Both the position numbers and the translations under genes were made by a program. The notes below the pieces were generated by a model. It was not told the origin of the DNA, searched no databases, and saw only the letters and a program-made list of their open reading frames with translations. Of a stretch of DNA of 17,202 nucleotides, positions 8,759 through 17,160 are shown piece after piece. The first letter of the stretch is position 1, and every line of letters begins with the position of its first letter. The stretch comes from Candidatus Schekmanbacteria bacterium (GTDB taxonomy: Bacteria; Schekmanbacteria; GWA2-38-11; J061): contig RFHX01000302.1 of NCBI GenBank assembly GCA_003695725.1, positions 1 through 17,202 on the forward strand, in the 5' to 3' direction.

Positions 8759-11700
8759 TTACTCTTCCTGCTCTTCTATTTCTGATTCTATTTCAAGATA
8801 GATCTTTTTTAGTTTCTCAATTTCTTCTTCCGTGGCGTCCCATATTCCTCGATTGAATGCTTCCATTAAGCGATTTAGCTGATGCTCGACAGCCCAGATG
8901 TTTTCCTTCATCATACTTTTTCTGACCTTTTCATCGAAGAGATACTTTTCAGCAACCTGACTCCATACCCAGTTATCCACTGATTCAGCAGTAGCCGACC
9001 ATCCAACCAGATGCTCAACTCTTTTGCTAATATTCTTCACTCCTCTATATCCGCTTGAAATCTGGCCTTCAATCCATTTTGGGTTGAAAAGCTTTGTCTT
9101 TGCTTCATATTCAAGGGTTGATTTTATGTTTTTTGTACTGATTCTATCCTTTGTTGTATCAGCTACCAGCACTGTTGGTTTTGATTTTGCCTTTTTCCCG
9201 CTCCTTCTTTTTACATTTTCAACGGATTTTGCCATTCCTCCTAAAAATTCGTAATAATGGTCCAAGTCAGCCATTCCATATTCATCACTGCTTCTTACTT
9301 GTGCCACTACATCTACTTTATCAAGCACTTCACGAAATGTATCTGTATTTGATACAGCATAATAGGAATCACCATATATGTGAGACATCTTTGCTATGTG
9401 CAAATTTGCAATTTCATCGCTTTCTTCCCATTCGGCAGTTTCTATGAGCTGAGTTACATCCGTGCCGTAATTGGTGGCAGAGGGACCAAAAATTCGTGCC
9501 CTTGAAAGGGCATCGGCTTCACTCTTTGGGACACCTTTATCCACAAGCACTTTCCTGATTTCGTCTGAATGTTTTTTTACAAAGTTTTTGCTGTGTGGCT
9601 CATCAAGGTCTGCAACCAAATTGAAGGCTCGATCGATAATTTTCAACAATACAGGGAATGTATCCCTAAAGATTCCACAGATTTCTACTGCAACATCGAG
9701 TCTTGGCCTCCCAAGTTTGTCAAGGGGAATTGGTTTGACGCCAATGAATTCGCCATTGCCAGCCCATCTTGGCTCTACTCCAAGATAATGAAATATTTCG
9801 CAGACCGTTTCTCCTTGGGTTTTCATTGTTTCGAACCCCCACAGAATTACTCCAATTGTTTCAGGCAATTTTCCATTGTTCTCAGTTTTATATTGTTCGA
9901 TGACCTGTTTGCCGATTAAGTTTCCTCGTTCAAAGGCAATTCGAGTAGGGATGAGGTCGGGGTTGAATTGATAGATGTTTCTTCCTGTAGGTATTACTGA
10001 GGGACTTCTGACAGGATCGCCTCCAACTCCCGGCTTGATGTATTTTCCTGAAAATGTTGCAAGAAGACTTTCTATTTCAAAGTTGTTTGAAAGATTTGAA
10101 GCAATTTCTTTTGCAAATTTCAATGTTTTTTCAAATTCCTTTAAATATTGGGAAGATATTTTGGTTTTTAACACCTTCTTCACTATTTTCTTGGCAGAAG
10201 GGGATTTTGAATTGAGATAATCTGAGAGAATTTTTCTTCCCTTATCTTCAATTTCCTCAAGGACGACTCCCAATGGTCTTCCATCGTTGCCGATTTTTGA
10301 AGGTTTATTACGCGCTTCTTCCCAGTCGATTCCTTCAGATTCTGCTGTAAGACGAAGTAGGGAGCGTGTTTCTCCTTTGTCGAATCGTACTATCCCCATA
10401 ACATAGTCTATCAATTCGTCTCCTTTGAAGGAATTTCCAAGCACATGGACTCCTTTTGTCATCAATGTACCTTTCATTTCATTGAGAGAGTCATAAAGCG
10501 AGCTTACATCAACATCCTCTGCTTCAATGTCTATCAGGTTTTCTTCTTTTGCCATTTCAAGAATTTTTTCTTTTATGCTTTTTGCCTGTGCCGGACTTTG
10601 TTCTTTTTGTTGGAAATAGTTATGTATCTCAGTTTCTATTTCAAGAAGCCGCCCATAAAGATTTGAGACAATCATTGGGGGTGTCATATAGTCAACTGTA
10701 GTGGCATGGCTTCTTCTTCTTGCAATGGAGGATTCAGAGGGATTTGAGCAGGTATAGTAGTAAGCATGGGGCACATTGCCAATGAGGATGTCTGGATAAC
10801 AATTTTCAGATAGGGCAACCTGCTTTCCCGGGAGAAATTCTAAAGTGCCATGTGTACCGAAATGAATGAGGAGGTCTGCCTGATATTCCTTTTGCAACCA
10901 TAGATAATATGCAAGATACTGATGATGAGGTACTATGCCTGTATCGTGGTATGTTTTTGATGGGTCTTCGAAATAACCTCTTGGAGGTTGAAATCCGACA
11001 AATATTTTGCCAAAGGTAATTCCCGGTATGAGTATATATTCATCATCTGCCAATATTTTTCCGGGCGGTTCACCCCATTGTTCAATGATTTCTTTTCTAT
11101 TTATTTCGGGCAATTCATTAAACCATTCAAGGTATTTGCTGACAGGTATCTTGAAAGCATTCTCTTTTATCTTTTGCAGACTTGTCCAATGGCTGAGGTT
11201 GACAATATTTTTTTTCACCATTAAACGGACAAATTCCTGCCGTGTTTTGGGATATCCACTTACATCGTATCCTTCCTTCTTCATCCTGTCGAATAAGCGG
11301 ATTAGACTTTCGAATGTATCGAGGTTTCCTGCATTTCCAATATTGTCTTTTCCCGGCGGATAATTGAACAGAACAAATGCCAATTTCTTCTCATTGTTCT
11401 TCAAATTTCTAAGTTTTACCCAATTGATTGTCCTTTCAACGGCTTTTTCAACACGGTCTTCTATGGGCTGCATTATTCTGATGGTTTTTCCATCCTCTGA
11501 AAGGTCTTTGTGTCCTGATATAAGCACTCCTTCAATGAGTCCATCGAGTTCGGGAAGAATTGCTGTAATCGTTGTTTCAAGTGGAGCCATCCCCTCATTT
11601 TTTTCTTTCCATTCTTCAATTGTCGTATAGCCCATATTCAAATACTTGATGATTGGTACATTGATTTTTGAAGCTAAATTTATGAATGCTTCGTAATCTC

Positions 11701-12661
11701 CGCCTAAGGGTCCGCCCTCGATGCGAAAGAAGAGAAAACTTATGATGGCTTCAACGATTGATTTCCCATTTGAGAGAAAATGGCGCTCCATATTCTTCAT
11801 ATTTTCAGAGCCAGAGGTAAGTATTGTAATAGCGCCAAGCCCTCTTTTTTCAAGGGTTTCTATGACGGCTTCAAGGTCTGCGGTATCTTGTGTTTGGTAT
11901 CGCTGGGTGTAAAAGAGGATTCCTACATATGGATTTTTGACTTTCGAAGTCAATTCGGTTTTTTTGATTAATCCTGATTTGGTATACCATTTCAGATATT
12001 CATCAACTGTGGCAAAAACCTTATCAGATTTAGGATGATAGATTGCTCCCTGCGGGATTTCTTCCGGTTCTTTGTAATCGACCTTATATCCATAATATTC
12101 GGCAAGGATAAAAAGAAAAAGATTTGTAATATTGTCTCTGCCACCTGCGAAAAAATATTTCCACGCTCTTATATAGTTTCCTGCATCTTTCCACTTACCG
12201 AATCTTAGCACTTTTAGGATAGTATTAGCCATTACAAGGAGTTTCCTTACTTCCATCGTGCTTTTGCTTGAATTCATCAGACCCCTCAATATCCCCACTG
12301 CTTTTGCAAGCATAGAATCCTTTTTATCCATTGAAAGTTTTGGGAGTTGAAATTTGCCCAACTTTGTGAGAGCAACCCCTCGCGGCATTGAGGCAAGGAC
12401 GATATAGTTTTTGTTTTCTGTTCTGTTTCTTTCAAGAATATCGATTATCTCATCGTCGAAGACCATATTAACGATGACGGTATCTGCTTCTTTTACGCTT
12501 TTTTCAATTTTTTCCAGCTGTTCTTGAGGAAATTTTTGATGGCGAAGACAAAAGTAATAATCGAGTTTTACTTCACCTTTGAATTTTTTTTCTATGAAAG
12601 TTGAGGTTTCAGCAAGAGAGCGGCTAAATGTATAATCGCCAATAATAGCTGTGAAATGCAT
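8759..12661 (-). CDS. bchH: BchH/CobN-family tetrapyrrole metal chelatase large subunit
   Basis: This 1300-residue porphyrin-binding subunit would insert a metal into a tetrapyrrole with ATP supplied by the BchI/BchD-type partners. The first ~115 residues look like the DUF3479 domain of BchH/ChlH: MVFDDEIIDIL and MPRGVALTKLGKFQL match the BchH pattern MLF.EDHI and MSAGEVVKLT..G.FDM. CobN proteins normally lack this domain. The body has NYPPGKDNIGNAGNLDTFES, the ADLLIHFGTHGTLEFLPGK core (595-613, His600 and His604), SENCYPD, NPSESSIARRRSHATT, a C-terminal GRNIYQFNPD, GRPRLDVAVEICGIFRD, IFGPSATNYGTDV and GWSATAESVDNWVW (about 1220). Length fits BchH (about 1200-1330). GGAG lies 8 nt before the ATG, and it follows marR by 14 nt. 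No other pigment or cobalamin gene is nearby, so Mg, Co or another metal is possible. Confidence 0.9.
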   Translation of the reverse strand: MHFTAIIGDYTFSRSLAETSTFIEKKFKGEVKLDYYFCLRHQKFPQEQLEKIEKSVKEADTVIVNMVFDDEIIDILERNRTENKNYIVLASMPRGVALTKLGKFQLPKLSMDKKDSMLAKAVGILRGLMNSSKSTMEVRKLLVMANTILKVLRFGKWKDAGNYIRAWKYFFAGGRDNITNLFLFILAEYYGYKVDYKEPEEIPQGAIYHPKSDKVFATVDEYLKWYTKSGLIKKTELTSKVKNPYVGILFYTQRYQTQDTADLEAVIETLEKRGLGAITILTSGSENMKNMERHFLSNGKSIVEAIISFLFFRIEGGPLGGDYEAFINLASKINVPIIKYLNMGYTTIEEWKEKNEGMAPLETTITAILPELDGLIEGVLISGHKDLSEDGKTIRIMQPIEDRVEKAVERTINWVKLRNLKNNEKKLAFVLFNYPPGKDNIGNAGNLDTFESLIRLFDRMKKEGYDVSGYPKTRQEFVRLMVKKNIVNLSHWTSLQKIKENAFKIPVSKYLEWFNELPEINRKEIIEQWGEPPGKILADDEYILIPGITFGKIFVGFQPPRGYFEDPSKTYHDTGIVPHHQYLAYYLWLQKEYQADLLIHFGTHGTLEFLPGKQVALSENCYPDILIGNVPHAYYYTCSNPSESSIARRRSHATTVDYMTPPMIVSNLYGRLLEIETEIHNYFQQKEQSPAQAKSIKEKILEMAKEENLIDIEAEDVDVSSLYDSLNEMKGTLMTKGVHVLGNSFKGDELIDYVMGIVRFDKGETRSLLRLTAESEGIDWEEARNKPSKIGNDGRPLGVVLEEIEDKGRKILSDYLNSKSPSAKKIVKKVLKTKISSQYLKEFEKTLKFAKEIASNLSNNFEIESLLATFSGKYIKPGVGGDPVRSPSVIPTGRNIYQFNPDLIPTRIAFERGNLIGKQVIEQYKTENNGKLPETIGVILWGFETMKTQGETVCEIFHYLGVEPRWAGNGEFIGVKPIPLDKLGRPRLDVAVEICGIFRDTFPVLLKIIDRAFNLVADLDEPHSKNFVKKHSDEIRKVLVDKGVPKSEADALSRARIFGPSATNYGTDVTQLIETAEWEESDEIANLHIAKMSHIYGDSYYAVSNTDTFREVLDKVDVVAQVRSSDEYGMADLDHYYEFLGGMAKSVENVKRRSGKKAKSKPTVLVADTTKDRISTKNIKSTLEYEAKTKLFNPKWIEGQISSGYRGVKNISKRVEHLVGWSATAESVDNWVWSQVAEKYLFDEKVRKSMMKENIWAVEHQLNRLMEAFNRGIWDATEEEIEKLKKIYLEIESEIEEQEE

Positions 12662-12675
12662 ATTTATTCTCCATT

Positions 12676-13125
12676 TTATATGCTTAATTTCTCAAGAATT
12701 GTTCTTACTTTATCAAGCGAGGTTGCAAGCTCGTCCATTTCCTCATCACTAAGACGGCTGAATATGTTCAAAAGCTCTTCGCGCCGCTTCATCATAAATT
12801 CTTTTCTCATTTTTTTACCTTTTTCAGTAAGTTTTACTAAAACGATGCGGCGGTCATTTTCATCTCTTTTTCTTTCAACAAGATTTTCTTGGACAAGTTT
12901 ATCAATGGCATCTGTCATACTCGGCAATGTAACGCCGGCGTTTTTTGCCAATTCCCCCATAGTAAAAGGACGATCTTCCGTAAATGCGGAAAGGGCTTTA
13001 ATTTTGGACAAACTTAGGTCATAACTTAATTTGACTCCATTTAAAGATATAACCTTTTTTGTGAATTCGATAAAGAAATTCCTGACTTTTAGAATGTTTT
13101 CCTCAATTTTTTGAGCTCTTTTCAT
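12676..13125 (-). CDS. MarR-family transcriptional regulator
   Basis: This 149-residue dimeric winged-helix protein heads the chelatase operon. The core is visible as LSLSKIKALSAFTEDRPFTMGELAKNAGVTLPSMTDAIDKLVQENLVERKRDENDRRIVLVKLTEKGKK, i.e. helix-turn-helix (about 55-85) plus the wing with the family DxRR motif (DENDRR). Helices at both ends would form the dimer interface. A strong AGAGGTGA SD precedes the ATG. The bchH start is only 14 nt past the stop, and a perfect palindrome overlaps the predicted promoter, so autorepression and control of the whole operon are likely. The ligand is not evident; metal, a tetrapyrrole or an oxidant are all possible. It lacks an obvious cysteine or histidine metal-site cluster. 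Confidence 0.92.
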   Translation of the reverse strand: MKRAQKIEENILKVRNFFIEFTKKVISLNGVKLSYDLSLSKIKALSAFTEDRPFTMGELAKNAGVTLPSMTDAIDKLVQENLVERKRDENDRRIVLVKLTEKGKKMRKEFMMKRREELLNIFSRLSDEEMDELATSLDKVRTILEKLSI

Positions 13126-13154
13126 TTACTTCACCTCTTTATATTTAGAAAAAA

Positions 13155-13176
13155 AATATTTAGATATCTAAATATT
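13155..13176. promoter_or_regulatory. Perfect 22-bp palindrome, predicted MarR operator
   Basis: Each half-site is AATATTTAGAT, with its exact reverse complement adjoining at 13165/13166. A further half-site ATATTTAG occurs at 13141-13148, 15 bp from the equivalent half in the palindrome. The site sits 29 bp upstream of the marR start codon and covers the predicted -10 and transcription start. Length and symmetry are typical of MarR-family operators. Confidence 0.7.
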
Positions 13177-13199
13177 AATACTTAAAATATTTTTGTCAA
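13171..13199 (-). promoter_or_regulatory. Predicted promoter of the marR-chelatase operon
   Basis: On the minus strand a consensus -35 TTGACA (13194-13199) is followed by AATATT after 17 nt or TAATAT after 16 nt (each 4 of 6 to the -10 consensus). The -10 merges with the palindrome at 13155-13176, so a bound repressor would block RNA polymerase. The leader would be about 40 nt. Confidence 0.6.
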
Positions 13200-13238
13200 G
13201 TGCTTAAAAAAATTTTCTTTCCAAAATTTTAATTAATT

Positions 13239-13310
13239 TTGACATCTCAAAAAACGATATTAATAGAAATTTTCTAATTCTTGACTTTGCCGTCTGTTTG
13301 ATTTTTTAAA
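13239..13310 (+). promoter_or_regulatory. Possible promoter region of the diguanylate cyclase gene
   Basis: Two plus-strand candidates lie upstream of the GGDEF gene: TTGACA at 13239-13244, with only a poor -10 (TAATAG) 16 nt later, and TTGACT at 13281-13286 with TTTAAA 18 nt later. Neither is strong. The rest of the 201-bp divergent gap is AT-rich and holds the MarR operator near its left side. Confidence 0.3.
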
Positions 13311-13326
13311 TTCTTAAGGAATCTGG

Positions 13327-14904
13327 ATGGGGAATTTAAAATTATTTTTTACATTTAAAATCAGGCTCATATTTGCCCTTTCACTTTTAGCGCTTTTTTT
13401 GATTCATACACCCCTTAACAAGCAATTTGCAGTAGTTATATTTTTGGAGTTTATTGGTTATGGATTTGTTTGTAAAAAACTTTTTGATAAGCAATTTTCA
13501 AGAAAGCTCAAAAGCTTTCCCTATATTGCTGCTATCGTTGATGTTGTTTTAGTAAGCACACTTGTCTCATTTGCTACAGGAGGGATAAAACCTCTTTTTC
13601 CTCTTCTTTGCGCATTTATAGGAGTATATGCTTTCTTTGCAGGGCTGAGACTTTCTCTTTCTGTAGCGGTGGTATCTACATTCATCTATTTTGCGTTGTT
13701 TAAGTTCTTTGGAGCGATTTCTCACGATGCATCGTATTATATCGTCAGGATTAGTTTATTTTATATTGTTTCTTTCTTTGTTGGTATGCCTGTAAATCAG
13801 AAGGATAAGCACAGAGAAAATTCTGAATTCTTGACTAGACGGCTTGAAGCGGAAATTGAAAAGAATAACAAGATGAAAGAAAAAATAAAAAAACAGGCAA
13901 AAGAACTTGTAGTGATGCATGAGCTTGGCAGAATTATGAATTCAGAAAACAATTCATTAAAAGAGATTTCCGATAAAGTTGCTTTCATACTTGCTCGTCA
14001 TCTTGGGCTTAAAAGTTTTTGCATCTTTATATTGAATGAAGAAACTTCGCAGTTGGAGATAAAATCTTCTGTTGGTTTGCCAAAAGGGATTGAACGAAAA
14101 ATCGTCATTAATGTAGGTGAAGGAATTACCGGTAAAGTAGCTAAGACAGGAGATCCTATGTTGATCAACGATGTATCAAAGGATGAAAGATTTACCTACT
14201 TTGGCGGTCTGTGCCGCAATATAAGGTCATATCTATGTGTTCCTATGACAATTGACAATAAAGTTGTAGGTGTTATCAGTGCAACGGACGATAAGCCCGG
14301 TTATTTTACTGTTGCCGATATGAATCTTCTTATGGATGTTGCAAGCCATTTGTCTGTGGCGATGCAGAATATCAAATATGTTGATAAATTGAGAAGTATG
14401 ACATCTATGGACGGATTGACAGGGCTTTGCAATCATCGTTTCTTTTATCATCGTCTCAAACAGGAGATAGCGTCAGCCGGGAGATATAGAGATAAACTCA
14501 GTGTTGTTATGATGGATATAGATTTTTTCAAGAGAGTCAATGATACATATGGTCATAAGGCAGGTGATAGAATCTTGATAGGCGTTGCTTCTATCATTCA
14601 GAGCGCATGTAGGGAATCTGACCTTGTGGCAAGATATGGAGGCGAAGAATTTGCTATAATACTTCCGCGGACATCTAAGGAAAGAGCGATGGCTATTGCT
14701 GAGCGTATCAGAGAGAGAGTTAAGAAGAGAAGTTTTTGCATAAATAATGAAGGTACTAAGGTTTCTGTGACTTTAAGCGCAGGGATTTCAGAATTCCCTA
14801 CAGATGGACAAACCTGCAATGCATTGGTTGAAAAATCTGACGAAGCCCTTTATTGCGCCAAACATTCAGGAAGAAACCGCGTAGAGCTTTACATCTCCCA
14901 GTAG
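13327..14904 (+). CDS. Membrane-anchored GAF-GGDEF diguanylate cyclase
   Basis: This 525-residue protein probably makes cyclic di-GMP from two GTP at the inner membrane. It starts with about five or six hydrophobic helices (residues 10-155), followed by a charged, coiled-coil-like linker (160-200), a GAF domain (about 205-345, with GEGITGKVAKTGDPMLINDV and SYLCVPM) and a GGDEF domain (about 355-522). The active site is GGEEF (438-442), DIDFFKRVND carries metal and GTP contacts, and RESD (429-432) five residues before GGEEF is an intact inhibitory I-site. It should therefore be active and product-inhibited. An AAGGA SD lies 6 nt before the ATG. It is divergent from marR, across the region holding the palindrome. 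The signal sensed by the membrane or GAF part is unknown. Confidence 0.93.
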   Translation: MGNLKLFFTFKIRLIFALSLLALFLIHTPLNKQFAVVIFLEFIGYGFVCKKLFDKQFSRKLKSFPYIAAIVDVVLVSTLVSFATGGIKPLFPLLCAFIGVYAFFAGLRLSLSVAVVSTFIYFALFKFFGAISHDASYYIVRISLFYIVSFFVGMPVNQKDKHRENSEFLTRRLEAEIEKNNKMKEKIKKQAKELVVMHELGRIMNSENNSLKEISDKVAFILARHLGLKSFCIFILNEETSQLEIKSSVGLPKGIERKIVINVGEGITGKVAKTGDPMLINDVSKDERFTYFGGLCRNIRSYLCVPMTIDNKVVGVISATDDKPGYFTVADMNLLMDVASHLSVAMQNIKYVDKLRSMTSMDGLTGLCNHRFFYHRLKQEIASAGRYRDKLSVVMMDIDFFKRVNDTYGHKAGDRILIGVASIIQSACRESDLVARYGGEEFAIILPRTSKERAMAIAERIRERVKKRSFCINNEGTKVSVTLSAGISEFPTDGQTCNALVEKSDEALYCAKHSGRNRVELYISQ

Positions 14905-14925
14905 TTTCAGCTATATTTCAATTCT

Positions 14926-15789
14926 ATGAAAGTAAAACCAATGTGTCTTCAGTGTATGAAAGAGTTGATACGCAAAACCTGTATGCTTGCTTCTACGGAT
15001 AGGAAGATACAGAAAAAAGCTGAAGAAAATGCCTTGAAAATCTTGTATGAGAAATTTAATTCAGAAGCTGTACCCGCAAAGATTTCATCGATATTTCATA
15101 AGGAAATAAAAAAAATTACAAGCAATGATGACCCTTATGAGGAATATAAAAGAGAAGAAATCAAAAATGCGAGAATGTTGTTTGAAATTGTCAAAGAAAA
15201 ATTTCCAAATAATTTTTATGGAGCTGTTGCAATTTCCGTTTTAGGCAATTCCATCGATTATTTTAGAGATATTGAAGATGTAAGGAAGGATATTGATGAA
15301 GGTTTTTCCTTTGCAATCGATGATACGATTGAGGTTGAAATATTGTTGAAGAAAAAAGTGTTGAATTCAAAAGAAATACTTTTTCTTGCAGACAATTCAG
15401 GTGAATACTTTTTTGATATTCCCCTTATAAAATCTATTGAGAAGATGAATCTAAAGGTTTTTTATTCAATTAAAAGCGAAGCTGTGCAGAATGATTTGTG
15501 TTTTGTTGATTATCAAAACTTTATTAAGGGAAATGAATCTATTTCTATATTGCCTTCAGGCAATGGGACTGTAGGAATATCACTCGAGGAATCATCTGAC
15601 GAATTTTTGAATGTTTTTAAAAGGGCAGGGCTCATTATTTCAAAAGGAATGGGTAATTACGAAACATTGACAGAGATAAAATATGAAAGACCAGTTTTTT
15701 ATCTTTTAAAGGCAAAATGTATACCAGTTGCAGATTCATTAGGTGTAAAAAAAGGAGATTATGTGGCAAAGCTTACATATTGTCGGTAA
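14926..15789 (+). CDS. DUF89 / ARMT1-like metal-dependent phosphatase family protein
   Basis: The protein has 287 residues. Its N-terminus has a Cys motif (Cys7, Cys10, Cys19 in MCLQCMKELIRKTC) seen in the prokaryotic AF1104-like subgroup. The family core is visible: NSIDYFRD, LADNSGEYFFDIPLI (Asp156, Asn157, matching the DNAGE motif), ISKGMGNYETL (near 239-248) and LLKAKCIPVADSLGVKKGDYV. DUF89 proteins are metal-dependent phosphatases proposed to remove damaged phosphometabolites; the substrate here is unknown. It lies 21 nt after the diguanylate cyclase stop and is probably co-transcribed, although no good SD is visible before the ATG. It converges with the methyltransferase gene, with stop codons only 5 nt apart. 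Confidence 0.85.
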   Translation: MKVKPMCLQCMKELIRKTCMLASTDRKIQKKAEENALKILYEKFNSEAVPAKISSIFHKEIKKITSNDDPYEEYKREEIKNARMLFEIVKEKFPNNFYGAVAISVLGNSIDYFRDIEDVRKDIDEGFSFAIDDTIEVEILLKKKVLNSKEILFLADNSGEYFFDIPLIKSIEKMNLKVFYSIKSEAVQNDLCFVDYQNFIKGNESISILPSGNGTVGISLEESSDEFLNVFKRAGLIISKGMGNYETLTEIKYERPVFYLLKAKCIPVADSLGVKKGDYVAKLTYCR

Positions 15790-15794
15790 GAAAA

Positions 15795-16439
15795 TTATCG
15801 TGTAAAAAGGAAAAGGTGATGAAGATTGGTAATCGCTTTTTCTTCTTTCATTTTGAATCCTTCCCTTTTAAAAAGCCAAACGAGGTCTTCTGATGTGTAT
15901 TTGCCATGTTCCGAAAACATCTCAAAGGCAGTATCTTCCGGCATTTCTCTTCCCATTAGTTTGTGAAATTCAATGTATTCTTCGAGTGTTGTCCTAACCC
16001 AATCATAAATGATTAAACAGCCATTTTTAGCAAGAAGGCCATTTTTTAAATTATGCATAAGATTAAGTGGCGATGGGAGGTGATGAAAAACGAAATTCAT
16101 AGTTATAAATTTAAAGGGCTTTCCTTTTATGTTGAGGCTTTTAGTTGATATATCTTTCTTGTAGAATCTTATCTTCTCTTTTGGCAGTTTCAGGGACCTT
16201 GCATAATTGACCATTGCAGAGGATTCATCCACGCCTACTGCAAAGATTTGAGGATAATGTTTGTTTATATCGCGCAGAAAAAGTCCTGGACCAGTGCCAA
16301 GGTCAAGAAGATTTATTTTTTTTGAATTTTTTATTTGTGCCAATGATTCAAATTCATTCCAAAAGATTGGCGAAAAACGCATATCATGTGTAGCAACCAT
16401 AATTGATGTCAAATCCGGCTTTTTGTTTTCCCCTCTCAT
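15795..16439 (-). CDS. Class I SAM-dependent methyltransferase
   Basis: With the start chosen here the protein has 214 residues. Motif I is LLDLGTGPG (about 44-52); VGVDESSAMVNYA is the acidic-loop region; KFITMNFVFHHLPSP and the CLIIYDWVR strand complete a Rossmann methyltransferase fold of the type 11/25 group. The substrate cannot be read from sequence. I preferred the ATG at 16437-16439, preceded by GATGGA and 16 nt after the upstream stop; an ATG at 16493 would add 18 residues and overlap the upstream gene by 38 nt without an SD. It does not resemble the Mg-protoporphyrin methyltransferase BchM beyond the common fold. It is the second gene of a pair with the membrane protein. Confidence 0.85.
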   Translation of the reverse strand: MRGENKKPDLTSIMVATHDMRFSPIFWNEFESLAQIKNSKKINLLDLGTGPGLFLRDINKHYPQIFAVGVDESSAMVNYARSLKLPKEKIRFYKKDISTKSLNIKGKPFKFITMNFVFHHLPSPLNLMHNLKNGLLAKNGCLIIYDWVRTTLEEYIEFHKLMGREMPEDTAFEMFSEHGKYTSEDLVWLFKREGFKMKEEKAITNLHHLFLFTR

Positions 16440-16455
16440 ATTTAATCCATCTTTT

Positions 16456-17160
16456 TTAGGTGTATGCATTTGAATAGACAAGTATGATTGCATTTAAAGC
16501 AAGATTTGCAGTTGTAATCGACCAGAACAAGCTGTTTTCCTTTTCCTTCGATACCAGCATTCCAATCAATGAACCAATTGAGAAAAGACAAAGGATTATT
16601 GTGAATGACCAAGACCCAAAGCTGTGGAGGTCAAAAAGAAATGTGCCAAGTCGTAAAAGATCCTTTGAAAACCACCATATGCAAAATGTCCAGAAAATAA
16701 GGCGTGGAGTTAAAGCCCTCCGAGGAGAGAGATGAAAGCGAAAATCCAAGAGAGCCCAAAACAAAAAGATTAGTATAATGGGAAGATATAAATCCTGTGG
16801 CTTGACAAAAAAAGCAGCCCCCAGTGTCCCCATTGGCCACATCATATCAGTTGTGCTGACTACAAGCATTTTTTCTAAAGATAAGAAAATAATTGTTATA
16901 AGTGAACAAGGGATAAATGAAATAAACATACCAAGATACTTTTTCTCCCACCTTCTTTCAAGCTGAGTTATGAAAGCTGAAGATATAATAAGAGCAAAGG
17001 TGAGAAAAAATATTTTTATTCCCCAAAACGTGTTGATTTCTGCATTTGCAAGGGTTATTTCAAAGAGCGTATTGAATGAAAGAAAGAACATTAAAAAGAT
17101 TATAGAGAAGGGCTTTGTCTTGAGCTCTTTTAGTTTGATTTCATAATAATCGATATTCAT
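16456..17160 (-). CDS. Multi-pass membrane protein of unknown function
   Basis: I do not recognise this 234-residue protein. It has six or seven hydrophobic segments at about 18-36, 45-66, 76-97, 124-142, 152-165, 183-203 and 212-230, with short charged loops (QLERRWEKKY, FHLSPRRALTPR). No catalytic motif is apparent. The loop WPMGTLGAAFFVKPQDLY is the most distinctive stretch. There is no clear SD before the ATG. It sits 16 nt upstream of the methyltransferase and is likely co-transcribed with it. The 42 bases beyond its start to the window edge are AT-rich and hold no gene. Confidence 0.75.
   Translation of the reverse strand: MNIDYYEIKLKELKTKPFSIIFLMFFLSFNTLFEITLANAEINTFWGIKIFFLTFALIISSAFITQLERRWEKKYLGMFISFIPCSLITIIFLSLEKMLVVSTTDMMWPMGTLGAAFFVKPQDLYLPIILIFLFWALLDFRFHLSPRRALTPRLIFWTFCIWWFSKDLLRLGTFLFDLHSFGSWSFTIILCLFSIGSLIGMLVSKEKENSLFWSITTANLALNAIILVYSNAYT

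Noticed and set aside
8759-12661. Calling the large subunit CobN
   Set aside because: The N-terminal DUF3479-like region and the LEFLPGKQVALSENCYPD stretch look like BchH/ChlH. Cobalt as the metal is still possible, so only the family name was rejected.
15795-16439. Methyltransferase as BchM, completing a chlorophyll branch
   Set aside because: Only generic SAM-methyltransferase motifs match, and it is not part of the chelatase operon.
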